Shown here piece by piece: positions 15,868-24,410 of a stretch of DNA of 64,000 bases (within the stretch, counting starts at the first letter, position 1; every line of letters begins with the position of its first letter). The stretch is from Mucilaginibacter kameinonensis (GTDB taxonomy: Bacteria; Bacteroidota; Bacteroidia; Sphingobacteriales; Sphingobacteriaceae). The stretch covers positions 310,001 through 374,000 of the forward strand of contig NZ_RCWZ01000003.1 in NCBI RefSeq assembly GCF_003675385.1. The letters are read 5' to 3'. The notes under the pieces were generated by a model. The model saw nothing but the letters and a program-made list of their open reading frames with translations, was not told where the DNA came from and searched no databases. The position numbers were made by a program, and so were the translations under genes.

Positions 15868-17385
15868 ATGTTAAAACCAAAGCATATTGATCACACTATT
15901 CCTGTTAAAAAATCTTCTGTTGCTGTAATAGGTTCCGGATTTTCCGGCCTGAGTGCAGCCGCCTATTTAGCCAAAGCAGGGCACCGCGTCAATGTTTATG
16001 AAAAAAACATTGAAATAGGAGGCCGCTCCCGTCAAATGGTTGAGGAAGGTTACACGTTTGATATGGGTCCGAGCTGGTACTGGATGCCGGAAGTGTTTGA
16101 GAACTTCTTCAATGATTTCGGTTATAAAGCGTCCGATTTTTATGAATTAAAACAACTTGATCCCGGGTTCACTATTGTCTTCGGAAAAAGCGATGTGTTA
16201 AATGTACCTGCGGACTACGCTGCTTTAGAGACGCTGTTTGAATCGATAGAGTCCGGAAGTTCCATCCAGCTTAAACTTTTCTTAGAAGAAGCAGCCTATA
16301 AATATCGCGCAGGCATGAATAAGCTGGTACACAAACCCGGATTGTCTTTATTGGAATTTGCCGACTGGGATCTTATTAAAGGTGCATTTAAGCTACAGGT
16401 GTTCAACTCTTTCGCCAAACATGTACGGCGGTTTTTCAAGGATTCGCGCTTAATCACCCTGATGGAATTTCCCGTGCTTTTTTTGGGCGCGATGCCGGAA
16501 GATACCCCGGCCTTATACAGCCTGATGAATTATGCGGGGCTTAAACTTGGCACCTGGTACCCTAAAGGTGGATTTGGTAAAGTCATCGAAGCGATGCAAA
16601 AAGTATGCGATGCACAAGGCGTAGTTTTTCATACCAATTCACCAGTAAGCCATCTGCAGGTTGCGAAGCAAAAGATCAAAAAGGTAGGCAGTAAACATGG
16701 CGAGAGCGATTACGATGGTGTTATTGCCTCTGCAGACTACCATCATGTGGAGCATCAATTACTCGATAAAGCTAACAGGAACTATAGCGATGATTATTGG
16801 GAAAAAAGGATAATGGCTCCTTCGAGCCTGATCTTCTATTTAGGTGTAAATCTTAAGATCGAAAAACTTGAACACCACACTTTGTTTTTTGATGCGGATT
16901 TAAAGCTGCATGCTACAGAAATTTACAAAGACCCAAAATGGCCGACAAAACCGCTTTTTTACGTTTGCTGCCCCTCAAAATCAGATGATAGCGTAGCCCC
17001 CGACGGACATGAAAATCTATTCATCCTCATGCCGCTTGCACCGGGTATAGCAGATACCGAGGCATTGAGAACGGAATATTTCGGGTTAATTATGGAACGT
17101 TTGGAAGATTATACTGGTGTATCGATCAGAACCGCACTTGACTATAAGAAAAGCTACTGTGTAAAAGATTTCAAGACAGATTACAATTCCTTTAAAGGGA
17201 ATGCTTACGGCCTGGCCAACACATTAATGCAAACCGCGCACCTTAAACCTTCCATCAAAAATAAAAAGGTAAAGAATCTTTTTTATGCCGGGCAACTTAC
17301 CGTTCCAGGGCCGGGAGTACCACCTTCAATTATTTCGGGTAAGGTTTCCGCTCAATTGCTCATACAATATCTTAACCATAAATGA
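15868..17385 (+). CDS. crtI: Phytoene desaturase
   Basis: A 505-residue FAD-dependent desaturase that converts phytoene to lycopene. The Rossmann dinucleotide motif is at residues 20-36 (IGSGFSGLSAAAYLAKA), followed by GGRSRQMVEEGYTFDMGPSWYW. The C-terminal CrtI signature NLFYAGQLTVPGPGVPPSII lies near residue 475. The length is typical. It is the first gene of a co-directional set and overlaps crtB by ATGA at 17382-17385. The ATG at 15868 is preceded by AT-rich sequence without a Shine-Dalgarno, normal for this phylum. Confidence 0.95.
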   Translation: MLKPKHIDHTIPVKKSSVAVIGSGFSGLSAAAYLAKAGHRVNVYEKNIEIGGRSRQMVEEGYTFDMGPSWYWMPEVFENFFNDFGYKASDFYELKQLDPGFTIVFGKSDVLNVPADYAALETLFESIESGSSIQLKLFLEEAAYKYRAGMNKLVHKPGLSLLEFADWDLIKGAFKLQVFNSFAKHVRRFFKDSRLITLMEFPVLFLGAMPEDTPALYSLMNYAGLKLGTWYPKGGFGKVIEAMQKVCDAQGVVFHTNSPVSHLQVAKQKIKKVGSKHGESDYDGVIASADYHHVEHQLLDKANRNYSDDYWEKRIMAPSSLIFYLGVNLKIEKLEHHTLFFDADLKLHATEIYKDPKWPTKPLFYVCCPSKSDDSVAPDGHENLFILMPLAPGIADTEALRTEYFGLIMERLEDYTGVSIRTALDYKKSYCVKDFKTDYNSFKGNAYGLANTLMQTAHLKPSIKNKKVKNLFYAGQLTVPGPGVPPSIISGKVSAQLLIQYLNHK

Positions 17386-18218
17386 AAGAACGATTTGATA
17401 TCTTATCTGCTACTTGCAGCAGGGAAACAACCCGGCTTTATAGTACCAGCTTTTCCCTGGGGATATTATTTCTTAACAAGGAGGTACGTCATCCCATACA
17501 CGCGATTTACGGCTTTGTAAGATTAGCCGACGAAATCGTGGACAGTTTCCATAATTATCCAAAATCACTTATGCTGGCAGAGTTAAAGGCTGACACCTTT
17601 ACCGCTATCGAGCGTGGCATCAGTATTAACCCGGTAATTAATTCATTTCAACAGGTTGTCAACCAATTCAAAATCAATCACAATCTGATCATACAGTTTT
17701 TGAACAGCATGGAGATGGACCTTGGTGAACAATCTTATAATGCAGAAAAATACCAGCAATATATAATGGGTTCTGCCCAGGTAGTCGGACTGATGTGCCT
17801 GCACGTATTCACCAATGGCAATCAGGCCGAATTTGAGCGCTTGAGAATCCCTGCGATGAAATTGGGATCGGCTTTTCAAAAAGTCAATTTTCTAAGGGAT
17901 GTAAACGCTGACTATGAGCAACTGAATCGCACCTACTTTCCGGATGTTGACCTGTCTGCATTTTCAGACGAGAACAAGCGTGCTATAGAACAGGATATTC
18001 TTTCAGAACTTAACGAAGCCCTGGAAGGGATCAGGGAGTTGCCACGTTCCTGCCGCAAGGGTGTTTACCTGGCTTACGTTTATTATAAGAAACTATTCGG
18101 GAAGATAGCGAAAGTACCGGCCGAAAAAGTAATGTCGGAAAGGATACGGGTATCAAACGGGCACAAGTTTTATTTAATGTTTGATTCACTGGTAAGGTAC
18201 AAGTTGAATGTGCTTTAA
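17382..18218 (+). CDS. crtB: Phytoene synthase (squalene/phytoene synthase family)
   Basis: A 278-residue prenyl synthase that condenses two geranylgeranyl diphosphates to phytoene. The first Asp-rich site is VRLADEIVDSF (about 46-56) and the second NFLRDVNADYEQLNRTYFP (about 168-186), with GSAQVVGLMCLHVF between them. The ATGA overlap with crtI indicates coupled translation and fixes the start. Neither a GGPP synthase nor other upstream isoprenoid genes except idi are in the window. Confidence 0.95.
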   Translation: MKERFDILSATCSRETTRLYSTSFSLGILFLNKEVRHPIHAIYGFVRLADEIVDSFHNYPKSLMLAELKADTFTAIERGISINPVINSFQQVVNQFKINHNLIIQFLNSMEMDLGEQSYNAEKYQQYIMGSAQVVGLMCLHVFTNGNQAEFERLRIPAMKLGSAFQKVNFLRDVNADYEQLNRTYFPDVDLSAFSDENKRAIEQDILSELNEALEGIRELPRSCRKGVYLAYVYYKKLFGKIAKVPAEKVMSERIRVSNGHKFYLMFDSLVRYKLNVL

Positions 18219-18256
18219 TCCATGATGAAAGATCTGGTAACCTAAATAAATAACAA

Positions 18257-18778
18257 TTGGAAGATAACATAATTATAGTTGATACAGCCGGTAACGCTAT
18301 TGGTGAAATAGATAAGATGGAGGCTCACATATCGGGAACGCTGCACCGCGCCTTCTCCGTTTTTGTATTCAACAGCAAAGGTCAGTTGCTGCTTCAGCAA
18401 AGAGCGTTGGATAAATACCATTCCGGCGGACTTTGGACTAACACGTGCTGCAGTCATCCGCGTGCATATGAATTTACGCCGGATGCCGCTCATAGACGTT
18501 TGCGGGAAGAAATGGGAATGGATTGTGAACTGACCGAGTTATTTCAGTTCAGCTATCGACATGAATTTGCGAACGGGTTAATCGAAAATGAATACGATCA
18601 TGTTTTTATGGGCATCAGTGATGAGTTGCCGTTGCCCAATCCTGCAGAAGTGGCCGGTTTCAGGTATATAGATACAGATCTGTTAAGTTTTGAATTATTG
18701 GAACAGCCTGAGCAATATACAGCCTGGTTTAAAATATGCCTGGAACAAGTGTTGGAAATATACCGTCAAATTATTTAA
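18257..18778 (+). CDS. idi: Isopentenyl-diphosphate delta-isomerase, type I
   Basis: A 173-residue Nudix-fold isomerase converting IPP to DMAPP, the starter for carotenoid chains. The Cys active-site segment NTCCSHPRAYE (about 65-75) and the Nudix-like RLREEMGMDCELTELF with Glu metal ligands are present. The start is TTG at 18257: an in-frame TAA lies just upstream at 18251 and the next ATG (18317) would remove the conserved N-terminal strand (IIIVDTAGNAIGEIDKME). It sits between crtB (38-base gap) and crtZ (1-base gap). Confidence 0.93.
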   Translation: MEDNIIIVDTAGNAIGEIDKMEAHISGTLHRAFSVFVFNSKGQLLLQQRALDKYHSGGLWTNTCCSHPRAYEFTPDAAHRRLREEMGMDCELTELFQFSYRHEFANGLIENEYDHVFMGISDELPLPNPAEVAGFRYIDTDLLSFELLEQPEQYTAWFKICLEQVLEIYRQII

Positions 18779-18779
18779 A

Positions 18780-19250
18780 ATGAATTTGCTTATTAACATT
18801 GCTATTGTATTAACTGCATTTTCAGGAATGGAAGGTGTGGCGTGGTTAACCCACAAATATGTGATGCATGGTATTTTCTGGCCGCTGCACCGTGATCACC
18901 ACCTGAAAGAACATTACGGCTTTCTGGAACGTAATGACTTGTTCTTCCTGATCTTCGCGCTTCCAGGCATTGCCTGTCTTGCAGCAGGAACACTATATCG
19001 TTTGCCGGTATGCACTTGTATCGGCACAGGCATCACGCTTTATGGCGCTTGTTACTTTTTTGTACACGACCTGTTTATCCATCAGCGGATAAAAGTGTGG
19101 CGTAATTCAGAGAACCGTTACCTGAAAGCCATCCGCCGGGCGCATAAAATGCACCATAAGCATACGGGTAAATATGACGGCGAAAGTTTTGGTATGTTAT
19201 GGGTATCCTGGAAATATTTCCGTCACACTTCAAAAAATAACCCGGCATGA
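18780..19250 (+). CDS. crtZ: Beta-carotene hydroxylase
   Basis: A 156-residue di-iron membrane hydroxylase that adds 3-hydroxyl groups to beta-ionone rings, giving cryptoxanthin and zeaxanthin. The four His clusters are visible: THKYVMH, HRDHHLKEH, HDLFIHQR and HKMHHKH. Hydrophobic helices lie around residues 1-20, 50-72 and 78-98. The ATG at 18780 is chosen because it directly follows the idi stop (18776-18778) and the hydrophobic first helix starts there; an in-frame start at 18690 would lie inside idi. The end overlaps crtYcd by ATGA. Confidence 0.93.
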   Translation: MNLLINIAIVLTAFSGMEGVAWLTHKYVMHGIFWPLHRDHHLKEHYGFLERNDLFFLIFALPGIACLAAGTLYRLPVCTCIGTGITLYGACYFFVHDLFIHQRIKVWRNSENRYLKAIRRAHKMHHKHTGKYDGESFGMLWVSWKYFRHTSKNNPA

Positions 19251-20002
19251 GATTTACTTATCTGTTAATCGATCTTTTTTCAGTGCTGGTGCCCTTTCTT
19301 TTTTCATTTCATCCCAGCCTGAAGTTTTATAAAAACTGGCGTTCACTTTTCCCGTCAATGTTCATAACAGGGGCAGTATTTATTGCCTGGGATATGTATT
19401 TCACTCACTTAAAAATATGGGGATTTAATCCTGTTTACCTCATAGGCATTTACATCGGTAACTTGCCTGTCGAAGAAGTGTTGTTCTTTTTTTGTATCCC
19501 TTACTCATGCGTGTTCACTTATGCTTGTTTAAATGTAACGATCAAAAAAAAGATATCTGCCCGTTATCAGATTATCATTAGCTCATTACTAATAGCCCTT
19601 TCTTTATTTATGGCAATCTGTTTTCATAAACAACTTTACACGTGTTATACTTTCGCCGCTTTAGCTATCTTACTTTTTACCGCACAGTTTATTTCAAAAG
19701 CAAGCTGGCTGCCAATGTTTTATAATGCTTATTTGCTGTTGTTACTTCCTTTTCTCATTGTGAATGGTTTGCTAACTGGCACCGGCCTGGAAAACCCGGT
19801 AGTTTGGTACAACCCGGCACATATTATAGGCTTACGTATTTTGACCATTCCCGTTGAGGATATCTTTTATGGCATGGATTTGATCTTATTAAATGTAATG
19901 ATCTATACAGGTTTAAGCGCGAGGTTTTACCCTTGGTTTAAAAATCAGAGAAAGGCGATAAATAGCAAAAGCTCTTTACCTTATGTTAAAACAATTTCAT
20001 GA
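19247..20002 (+). CDS. Lycopene cyclase, fused CrtYcd type
   Basis: A 251-residue integral membrane protein made of two homologous halves, as in the fused form of the heterodimeric CrtYc/CrtYd lycopene beta-cyclase. Each half has about three membrane helices and an acidic motif: LPVEEVLFFFCIPYS in the first (about residue 78) and IPVEDIFYGMDLIL in the second (about residue 203). It cyclises both ends of lycopene to give beta-carotene, the substrate of CrtZ. Overlaps with crtZ and folE are both ATGA. No CrtW ketolase follows, so the product should be zeaxanthin-like rather than astaxanthin-like. Confidence 0.9.
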   Translation: MRFTYLLIDLFSVLVPFLFSFHPSLKFYKNWRSLFPSMFITGAVFIAWDMYFTHLKIWGFNPVYLIGIYIGNLPVEEVLFFFCIPYSCVFTYACLNVTIKKKISARYQIIISSLLIALSLFMAICFHKQLYTCYTFAALAILLFTAQFISKASWLPMFYNAYLLLLLPFLIVNGLLTGTGLENPVVWYNPAHIIGLRILTIPVEDIFYGMDLILLNVMIYTGLSARFYPWFKNQRKAINSKSSLPYVKTIS

Positions 20003-20682
20003 TAAAAAACGAAATATTGAATGACTTAACTTTAGCGCGGGTGGTAACTGATCTGGAGCAGGATCATTATAATGCTCCCTTTGACACACCTCTCCGTCCT
20101 GACGCTTTTGAACTGGACGATGATACCAAAATGGAACTGATTGCCAAACATTTTACAGCGATCATGGAAACTTTGGGGATGGATCTGGAAGATGACAGTT
20201 TGAAAGACACGCCTAAGCGGGTGGCTAAAATGTACGTGAAGGAGATCTTCAGCGGCTTGAATCCCGCTAATAAACCCAAACCCACCTTATTCAAAAATCC
20301 ATTCAACTATAACCAGATGCTGGTGGAACGGAATATTGCTGTATTTAGTAACTGTGAGCACCACTTTGTACCTATTGTAGGTAAAGCCCACGTTGCCTAT
20401 ATCAGTAACGGGCAGGTGATCGGTTTATCAAAGCTTAACAGGATTGTTCAGTATTGTTCGCAAAGACCGCAGGTGCAGGAAAGGCTCACCATGCAGATAG
20501 CCAATATGCTCAAAGAAGCATTGGGCACGGAAGATGTAGCGGTTATCATAGACGCGCACCATCATTGCGTATCCAGCCGTGGCATTCGGGACGCAGGCAG
20601 CACCACGCTTACCGCTGAATATAGCGGGCAGTTTTTAAATATCGAAACTAAGAATGAATTTTTAAGGTATATCGGATCATGA
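19999..20682 (+). CDS. folE: GTP cyclohydrolase I
   Basis: A 227-residue FolE enzyme that makes dihydroneopterin triphosphate from GTP, the first step to tetrahydrofolate or tetrahydropterins. Zinc and catalytic residues are in SNCEHHFVPIVGKAHVAYI (about 113-131) and IDAHHHCVSSRGIRD (about 179-193), with GLSKLNRIVQYCSQRPQVQE between. The length and unmodified core are standard. It is coupled by ATGA to both crtYcd and the SDR gene. Its presence inside a pigment operon suggests a dedicated pterin supply rather than housekeeping folate synthesis; this is an inference from context. Confidence 0.94.
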   Translation: MIKNEILNDLTLARVVTDLEQDHYNAPFDTPLRPDAFELDDDTKMELIAKHFTAIMETLGMDLEDDSLKDTPKRVAKMYVKEIFSGLNPANKPKPTLFKNPFNYNQMLVERNIAVFSNCEHHFVPIVGKAHVAYISNGQVIGLSKLNRIVQYCSQRPQVQERLTMQIANMLKEALGTEDVAVIIDAHHHCVSSRGIRDAGSTTLTAEYSGQFLNIETKNEFLRYIGS

Positions 20683-21395
20683 ATTTCAACGGAAAAAATA
20701 TCCTGGTAGTCGGTGGCAGTTCCGGCATCGGCCTGTCGCTGATTAAATTGCTTCATCAGCAGCAAGCCAATATTTATACGATATCAAGATCGGCATCAGC
20801 CGAGTGGCCGGAAGATATACATTTTTTAAAAGCCGACGTTTTAGAAAATTTGGATGCGGTAGAAATGTTCCTTCCAGAGCAATTACATGGCCTGGTTTAT
20901 TCGGTTGGCAGCATCACCCTGAAACCGTTCAATAGGTTAACCGATGAAGACTTTTTGAAGGATTTCCAGCTGAATGTTTTAGGTGCAGCACGAATGATCC
21001 GGCAAGCTATTAAGCCTATAAAAAATGCCGCCGGTTCATCTATCGTGTTGATCAGTTCTGTCGCTGCCAAAACAGGCATGCCATACCATGCCAGTATCGC
21101 AGCGGCAAAAGGTGCGGTTGAAGGTATGGCCCTTTCTTTAGCAGCAGAGCTTGCTATTCAGCATGTCCGGGCTAACGTGGTTGCACCGTCGTTAACAGAT
21201 ACACCACTCGCTCAAACCTTGTTGAGCACAGCTGAAAAACGGGAAGCCTCTGCTAAACGCCATCCTTTAGGAAAGATAGGGCAACCCGAAGATATCAGCC
21301 GGCTGATCGCATTTTTATTATCGGATGAGACCAGCTGGATGACCGGGCAGGTTATCGGCATGGATGGTGGCTTAGGTAAATTAAAAACAAGTTAA
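20679..21395 (+). CDS. SDR-family protein without the canonical catalytic Tyr
   Basis: A 238-residue Rossmann-fold short-chain dehydrogenase/reductase relative. The cofactor loop VVGGSSGIGLSL (about 11-22) and a Ser-rich catalytic strand (SIVLISSVAA) are present. In the YxxxK position the sequence reads HASIAAAKGAVEG, so Lys is kept but Tyr is replaced by Ile. The C-terminal GQVIGMDGGLG is typical. The changed motif suggests either an altered reaction or a non-catalytic NAD(P)-binding role. It overlaps folE by ATGA, and SDR genes next to folE are known in light-inducible photolyase/carotenoid regions, which suggests pterin-linked work. Substrate unknown. Confidence 0.85.
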   Translation: MNFNGKNILVVGGSSGIGLSLIKLLHQQQANIYTISRSASAEWPEDIHFLKADVLENLDAVEMFLPEQLHGLVYSVGSITLKPFNRLTDEDFLKDFQLNVLGAARMIRQAIKPIKNAAGSSIVLISSVAAKTGMPYHASIAAAKGAVEGMALSLAAELAIQHVRANVVAPSLTDTPLAQTLLSTAEKREASAKRHPLGKIGQPEDISRLIAFLLSDETSWMTGQVIGMDGGLGKLKTS

Positions 21396-21396
21396 G

Positions 21397-22053
21397 ATGC
21401 AGAATATAAAGAGCGAACAGATCTATCGGATGGAAAAGCAATACCGAACAAGCCTGATCAATAGTTTGATAGGCTACCGGGCTTTGAATCTTTTGGGCAC
21501 AACCGGCAATGACGGTATCACCAACTTGTGTATCATCAGTTCTGTTTTCCATTTGGGTGCCAACCCGCCGCTTATCGGAATGGTGATCCGGCCTGAACGT
21601 GAGCACAATGATACGTTGCGTAATATCAGATCAACAGGACAATACACCCTCAATAACGTGCTGCCCGAATGGTACATGCAGGCACACCAAACCAGCGCAA
21701 GTTATCCTTCGGGCGTTTCTGAATTTGATACCTGCCATTTCAAAAAGCATTATGTGAATGGCTTTAAAGCGCCTTTTGTTACAGCATCCAACATACGCAT
21801 AGGGCTGGAACTGCGTGAGATGATTGATATGGAAGTTAACGGAACAACCATTGTAATTGGTGAAATAGTTCATATCCTAACAGAAGATGGATTGATCGGT
21901 CAAGATGGAACAGCTGATCACGGTAAAGCAAGAACCATGACCGTGGCCGGTTTGGATACTTATTATCTTCCGCAACCCGTTGGGCAACTCGCCTATGCCA
22001 AGCCCGGTGTTGAACCTCATCTATTAAATACACATGTCAACTTCAATACATAA
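21397..22053 (+). CDS. Flavin reductase family (FMN-binding split barrel) protein
   Basis: A 218-residue protein resembling the flavin-reductase-like split barrel: LLGTTGNDGITNLCIISSVF, NPPLIGMVIRPEREHNDTLRN and YTLNNVLPEWYMQAHQTSA are typical of FMN-binding members. It would reduce or hold flavin for an oxygenase or oxidoreductase. The likely partner is the FAD protein encoded 3 bases downstream. It begins one base after the SDR stop, within the same operon. Confidence 0.8.
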   Translation: MQNIKSEQIYRMEKQYRTSLINSLIGYRALNLLGTTGNDGITNLCIISSVFHLGANPPLIGMVIRPEREHNDTLRNIRSTGQYTLNNVLPEWYMQAHQTSASYPSGVSEFDTCHFKKHYVNGFKAPFVTASNIRIGLELREMIDMEVNGTTIVIGEIVHILTEDGLIGQDGTADHGKARTMTVAGLDTYYLPQPVGQLAYAKPGVEPHLLNTHVNFNT

Positions 22054-22056
22054 GCG

Positions 22057-23304
22057 ATGAAAAAAGACGCGGAAGTGATTATTATAGGTGCGGGAATAGC
22101 CGGTTTAACAGCTGCCAAAATATTAAAAGCTGCCGGAAAATCGGTTTTGGTTTTGGAGGCCTCCGATGGAGTGGGTGGCAGAGTGCGAACAGATGAGGTA
22201 GATGGCTACCTGCTCGACCGGGGTTTCCAGGTTTTTCTGACAGCTTATCCCGAAGCCAAAAAACTATTAGATTACAAGACGCTGGAATTATGCAAATTTA
22301 ATCCCGGCGCAATTATTTTGAATAGGGATGGTATCACTACTTTAGGTGATCCGGCCAGGCAGCCAGGTTCGATAGTGAGCACTTTGCTGTCTTCAGCCGC
22401 TACATTTGCTGATAAACTACGCATGCTCCGCTTAAAGCTAAAATTGGCTGGTAAAAGTATAGATGAGATATTTTCAGAACCGGAGATCACCACTACAGAA
22501 TACCTGAAAAAAGAAGGTTTTAGCGGAACGATCATGAACCAGTTTTTCCGCCCTTTTATGACAGGGATCTTTCTCGAAGGCCGGCTAAGTACTTCCAGCA
22601 GAATGTTTGAGTTTGTTTTTAAAATGTTTAGCGAAGGTAATGCTGCGATCCCTGCCAAAGGAATGGGCATGATACCTAAACAACTTGCTGAATGCCTTTC
22701 TTCACAGGAACTGCTGTTTCATCAAAATGTATCAGCAGTTAATGGCGGCTCGGTAACAACAACAGATGGGGTTGTCTATCAGGCTAACTATGTTTTGATC
22801 GCTACCGATCCTTTAAGTTCCCCCATACGTAACAGAAATTCGAAAATTGAACATCATTCTGTGAGCAATATGTATTTCACCGCTAAAAAAAGACCGTTCG
22901 AAAAGCCTCTTATAGCTTTAAATACGTTACCGGGAAAAATTGTAAATAACATAGCGGTAATGGATCGTATTTCTACCGGGTACTCTAAAAACGGTGATAC
23001 TTTAATTTCACTGTCGCTTATCGGGGATCATTCTAAAGCCAACCAAAACGAACTCCAGGAAAATGTGGTTAATGAATTGAAACTCTGGTATCCCGAAGCC
23101 GTCAGCTGGAAGCATTTAAAAACCTACCATATTGATTATGCGCTGCCCAATGACGACCACGTAACCAATGAACCTGATTATACAACTATGTTGGTGAATG
23201 CCCAATGCTTCACCTGTGGTGATTATTTGATGAATGGCTCGATTAATGCAGCGATGAAAAGTGGCAGGCAGGCTGCAGAGGCCATGATAAATACCATGTT
23301 TTAA
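22057..23304 (+). CDS. FAD-dependent oxidoreductase, amine-oxidase / CrtI-like fold
   Basis: A 415-residue flavoprotein with a Rossmann motif IIGAGIAGLTAAKILKAAG (about 9-27), GGRVRTDEVDGYLLDRGFQ and a C-terminal FAD-contacting segment CFTCGDYLMNGSINAAMKSG. It belongs to the broad NAD(P)-binding/amine oxidoreductase group that includes phytoene desaturases and protoporphyrinogen oxidases, and is clearly distinct from the CrtI of this operon. Homologues often lie next to pterin and carotenoid genes in light-responsive clusters. It overlaps the following MpaB-like gene by 1 base. Substrate not determined. Confidence 0.82.
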   Translation: MKKDAEVIIIGAGIAGLTAAKILKAAGKSVLVLEASDGVGGRVRTDEVDGYLLDRGFQVFLTAYPEAKKLLDYKTLELCKFNPGAIILNRDGITTLGDPARQPGSIVSTLLSSAATFADKLRMLRLKLKLAGKSIDEIFSEPEITTTEYLKKEGFSGTIMNQFFRPFMTGIFLEGRLSTSSRMFEFVFKMFSEGNAAIPAKGMGMIPKQLAECLSSQELLFHQNVSAVNGGSVTTTDGVVYQANYVLIATDPLSSPIRNRNSKIEHHSVSNMYFTAKKRPFEKPLIALNTLPGKIVNNIAVMDRISTGYSKNGDTLISLSLIGDHSKANQNELQENVVNELKLWYPEAVSWKHLKTYHIDYALPNDDHVTNEPDYTTMLVNAQCFTCGDYLMNGSINAAMKSGRQAAEAMINTMF

Positions 23305-24371
23305 TGATCAATCATAATTTATATAGCAATGAACTTTTAGACCGTAAACGGCTATTGTGCGACGCGCAGGCAGATGAGTTTATACGTTATGTTTTTAGCG
23401 ATCCGGCAAAGAAAAAGCAATTACAGGACTGGATGGGTGGCGCTTCTGGTACTTTACATTTGAATTTATTACAAGATGCCTTTCCGGGTTTTGCCTTTAT
23501 TGATAACGCTACAGAACTGCCCACGTGGGCACAGCCACGGCTAATGAAAACCGGCGCTGTTTTCTTTGCCCGGCACTCTGAGATCATTATGAGTTTACTT
23601 GGGTTGTTATCATTACCCTATTGTTATAATGCAGCCAATGGTGCAATGGTGCTATACTTGTCCGAGCTGATCCGCAAGCAAACCACCAAAAGGCTTTTTG
23701 ATACCGCTGTTTTTGTTTGGGAAGTAATGGGGCCGGATGCTTTCAGTAAAAACGGAAGCGCTTTTGAAGAAATTTTAAAAGTGAGGATCATGCATGCGGC
23801 CGTTCGTTACTACACGCTGCAAAGCGGCAAATGGAACGACAGCTGGGGATTGCCCATCAACCAGGAAGACATGGCCGGAACAAACCTGTCATTTTCGCTG
23901 ATCGTAATTCGCGGGTTACGAATGCTCGGTTACAGCGTAAGCCAGGAAGATCAGGCAGCGTTTATGCATATCTGGTCAGTGGTAGGTTACTTGTCCGGAT
24001 TAAATGAAGACCTGATCCCCGAAAATTCCAAAATGGCTCAGCAATTGGATACTATAATTAAACGAAGGCAATTCTCTGTTTCCGTCCATGGACGGGAATT
24101 GGCACAATCCCTGACCAATCATATTCTTTCGGTTAATAAAAGCAGCGCTACGGCCAATGACATATTGGGTTTAATGCGATACCTCCTCGGTAAAGAGGTA
24201 GCAGACATGCTTGGCATCAATGCACCTGAACTGCCCCTATACAAACTCAGTCTGATCAAAACACTCAACCTGCTTAAAAGCCTCAAACCGCATGGTGACA
24301 CAAAAAAAAATTACCAAACAGCATACGCTGCGTTCAAAAAACAAAAACCGGAACTCATTAAAAGAGGCTAA
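23304..24371 (+). CDS. Oxygenase MpaB / latex-clearing-protein family (DUF2236) protein
   Basis: A 355-residue mostly helical protein of the DUF2236 superfamily, which includes the haem oxygenases Lcp (rubber cleavage) and fungal MpaB. The central segment ILKVRIMHAAVRYYTLQSGK has the Arg and His found around the haem site of the family, and EDMAGTNLSFSLIVIRGL is the matching later helix. Because Lcp-type enzymes cleave polyisoprenoid double bonds oxidatively, a role in carotenoid or isoprenoid cleavage is an attractive but unproven idea. It follows the FAD gene by a 1-base overlap. Confidence 0.75.
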   Translation: MINHNLYSNELLDRKRLLCDAQADEFIRYVFSDPAKKKQLQDWMGGASGTLHLNLLQDAFPGFAFIDNATELPTWAQPRLMKTGAVFFARHSEIIMSLLGLLSLPYCYNAANGAMVLYLSELIRKQTTKRLFDTAVFVWEVMGPDAFSKNGSAFEEILKVRIMHAAVRYYTLQSGKWNDSWGLPINQEDMAGTNLSFSLIVIRGLRMLGYSVSQEDQAAFMHIWSVVGYLSGLNEDLIPENSKMAQQLDTIIKRRQFSVSVHGRELAQSLTNHILSVNKSSATANDILGLMRYLLGKEVADMLGINAPELPLYKLSLIKTLNLLKSLKPHGDTKKNYQTAYAAFKKQKPELIKRG

Positions 24372-24410
24372 ATTCGACCTATGAACCGATACGCTTAAAT
24401 TTACCAACGC

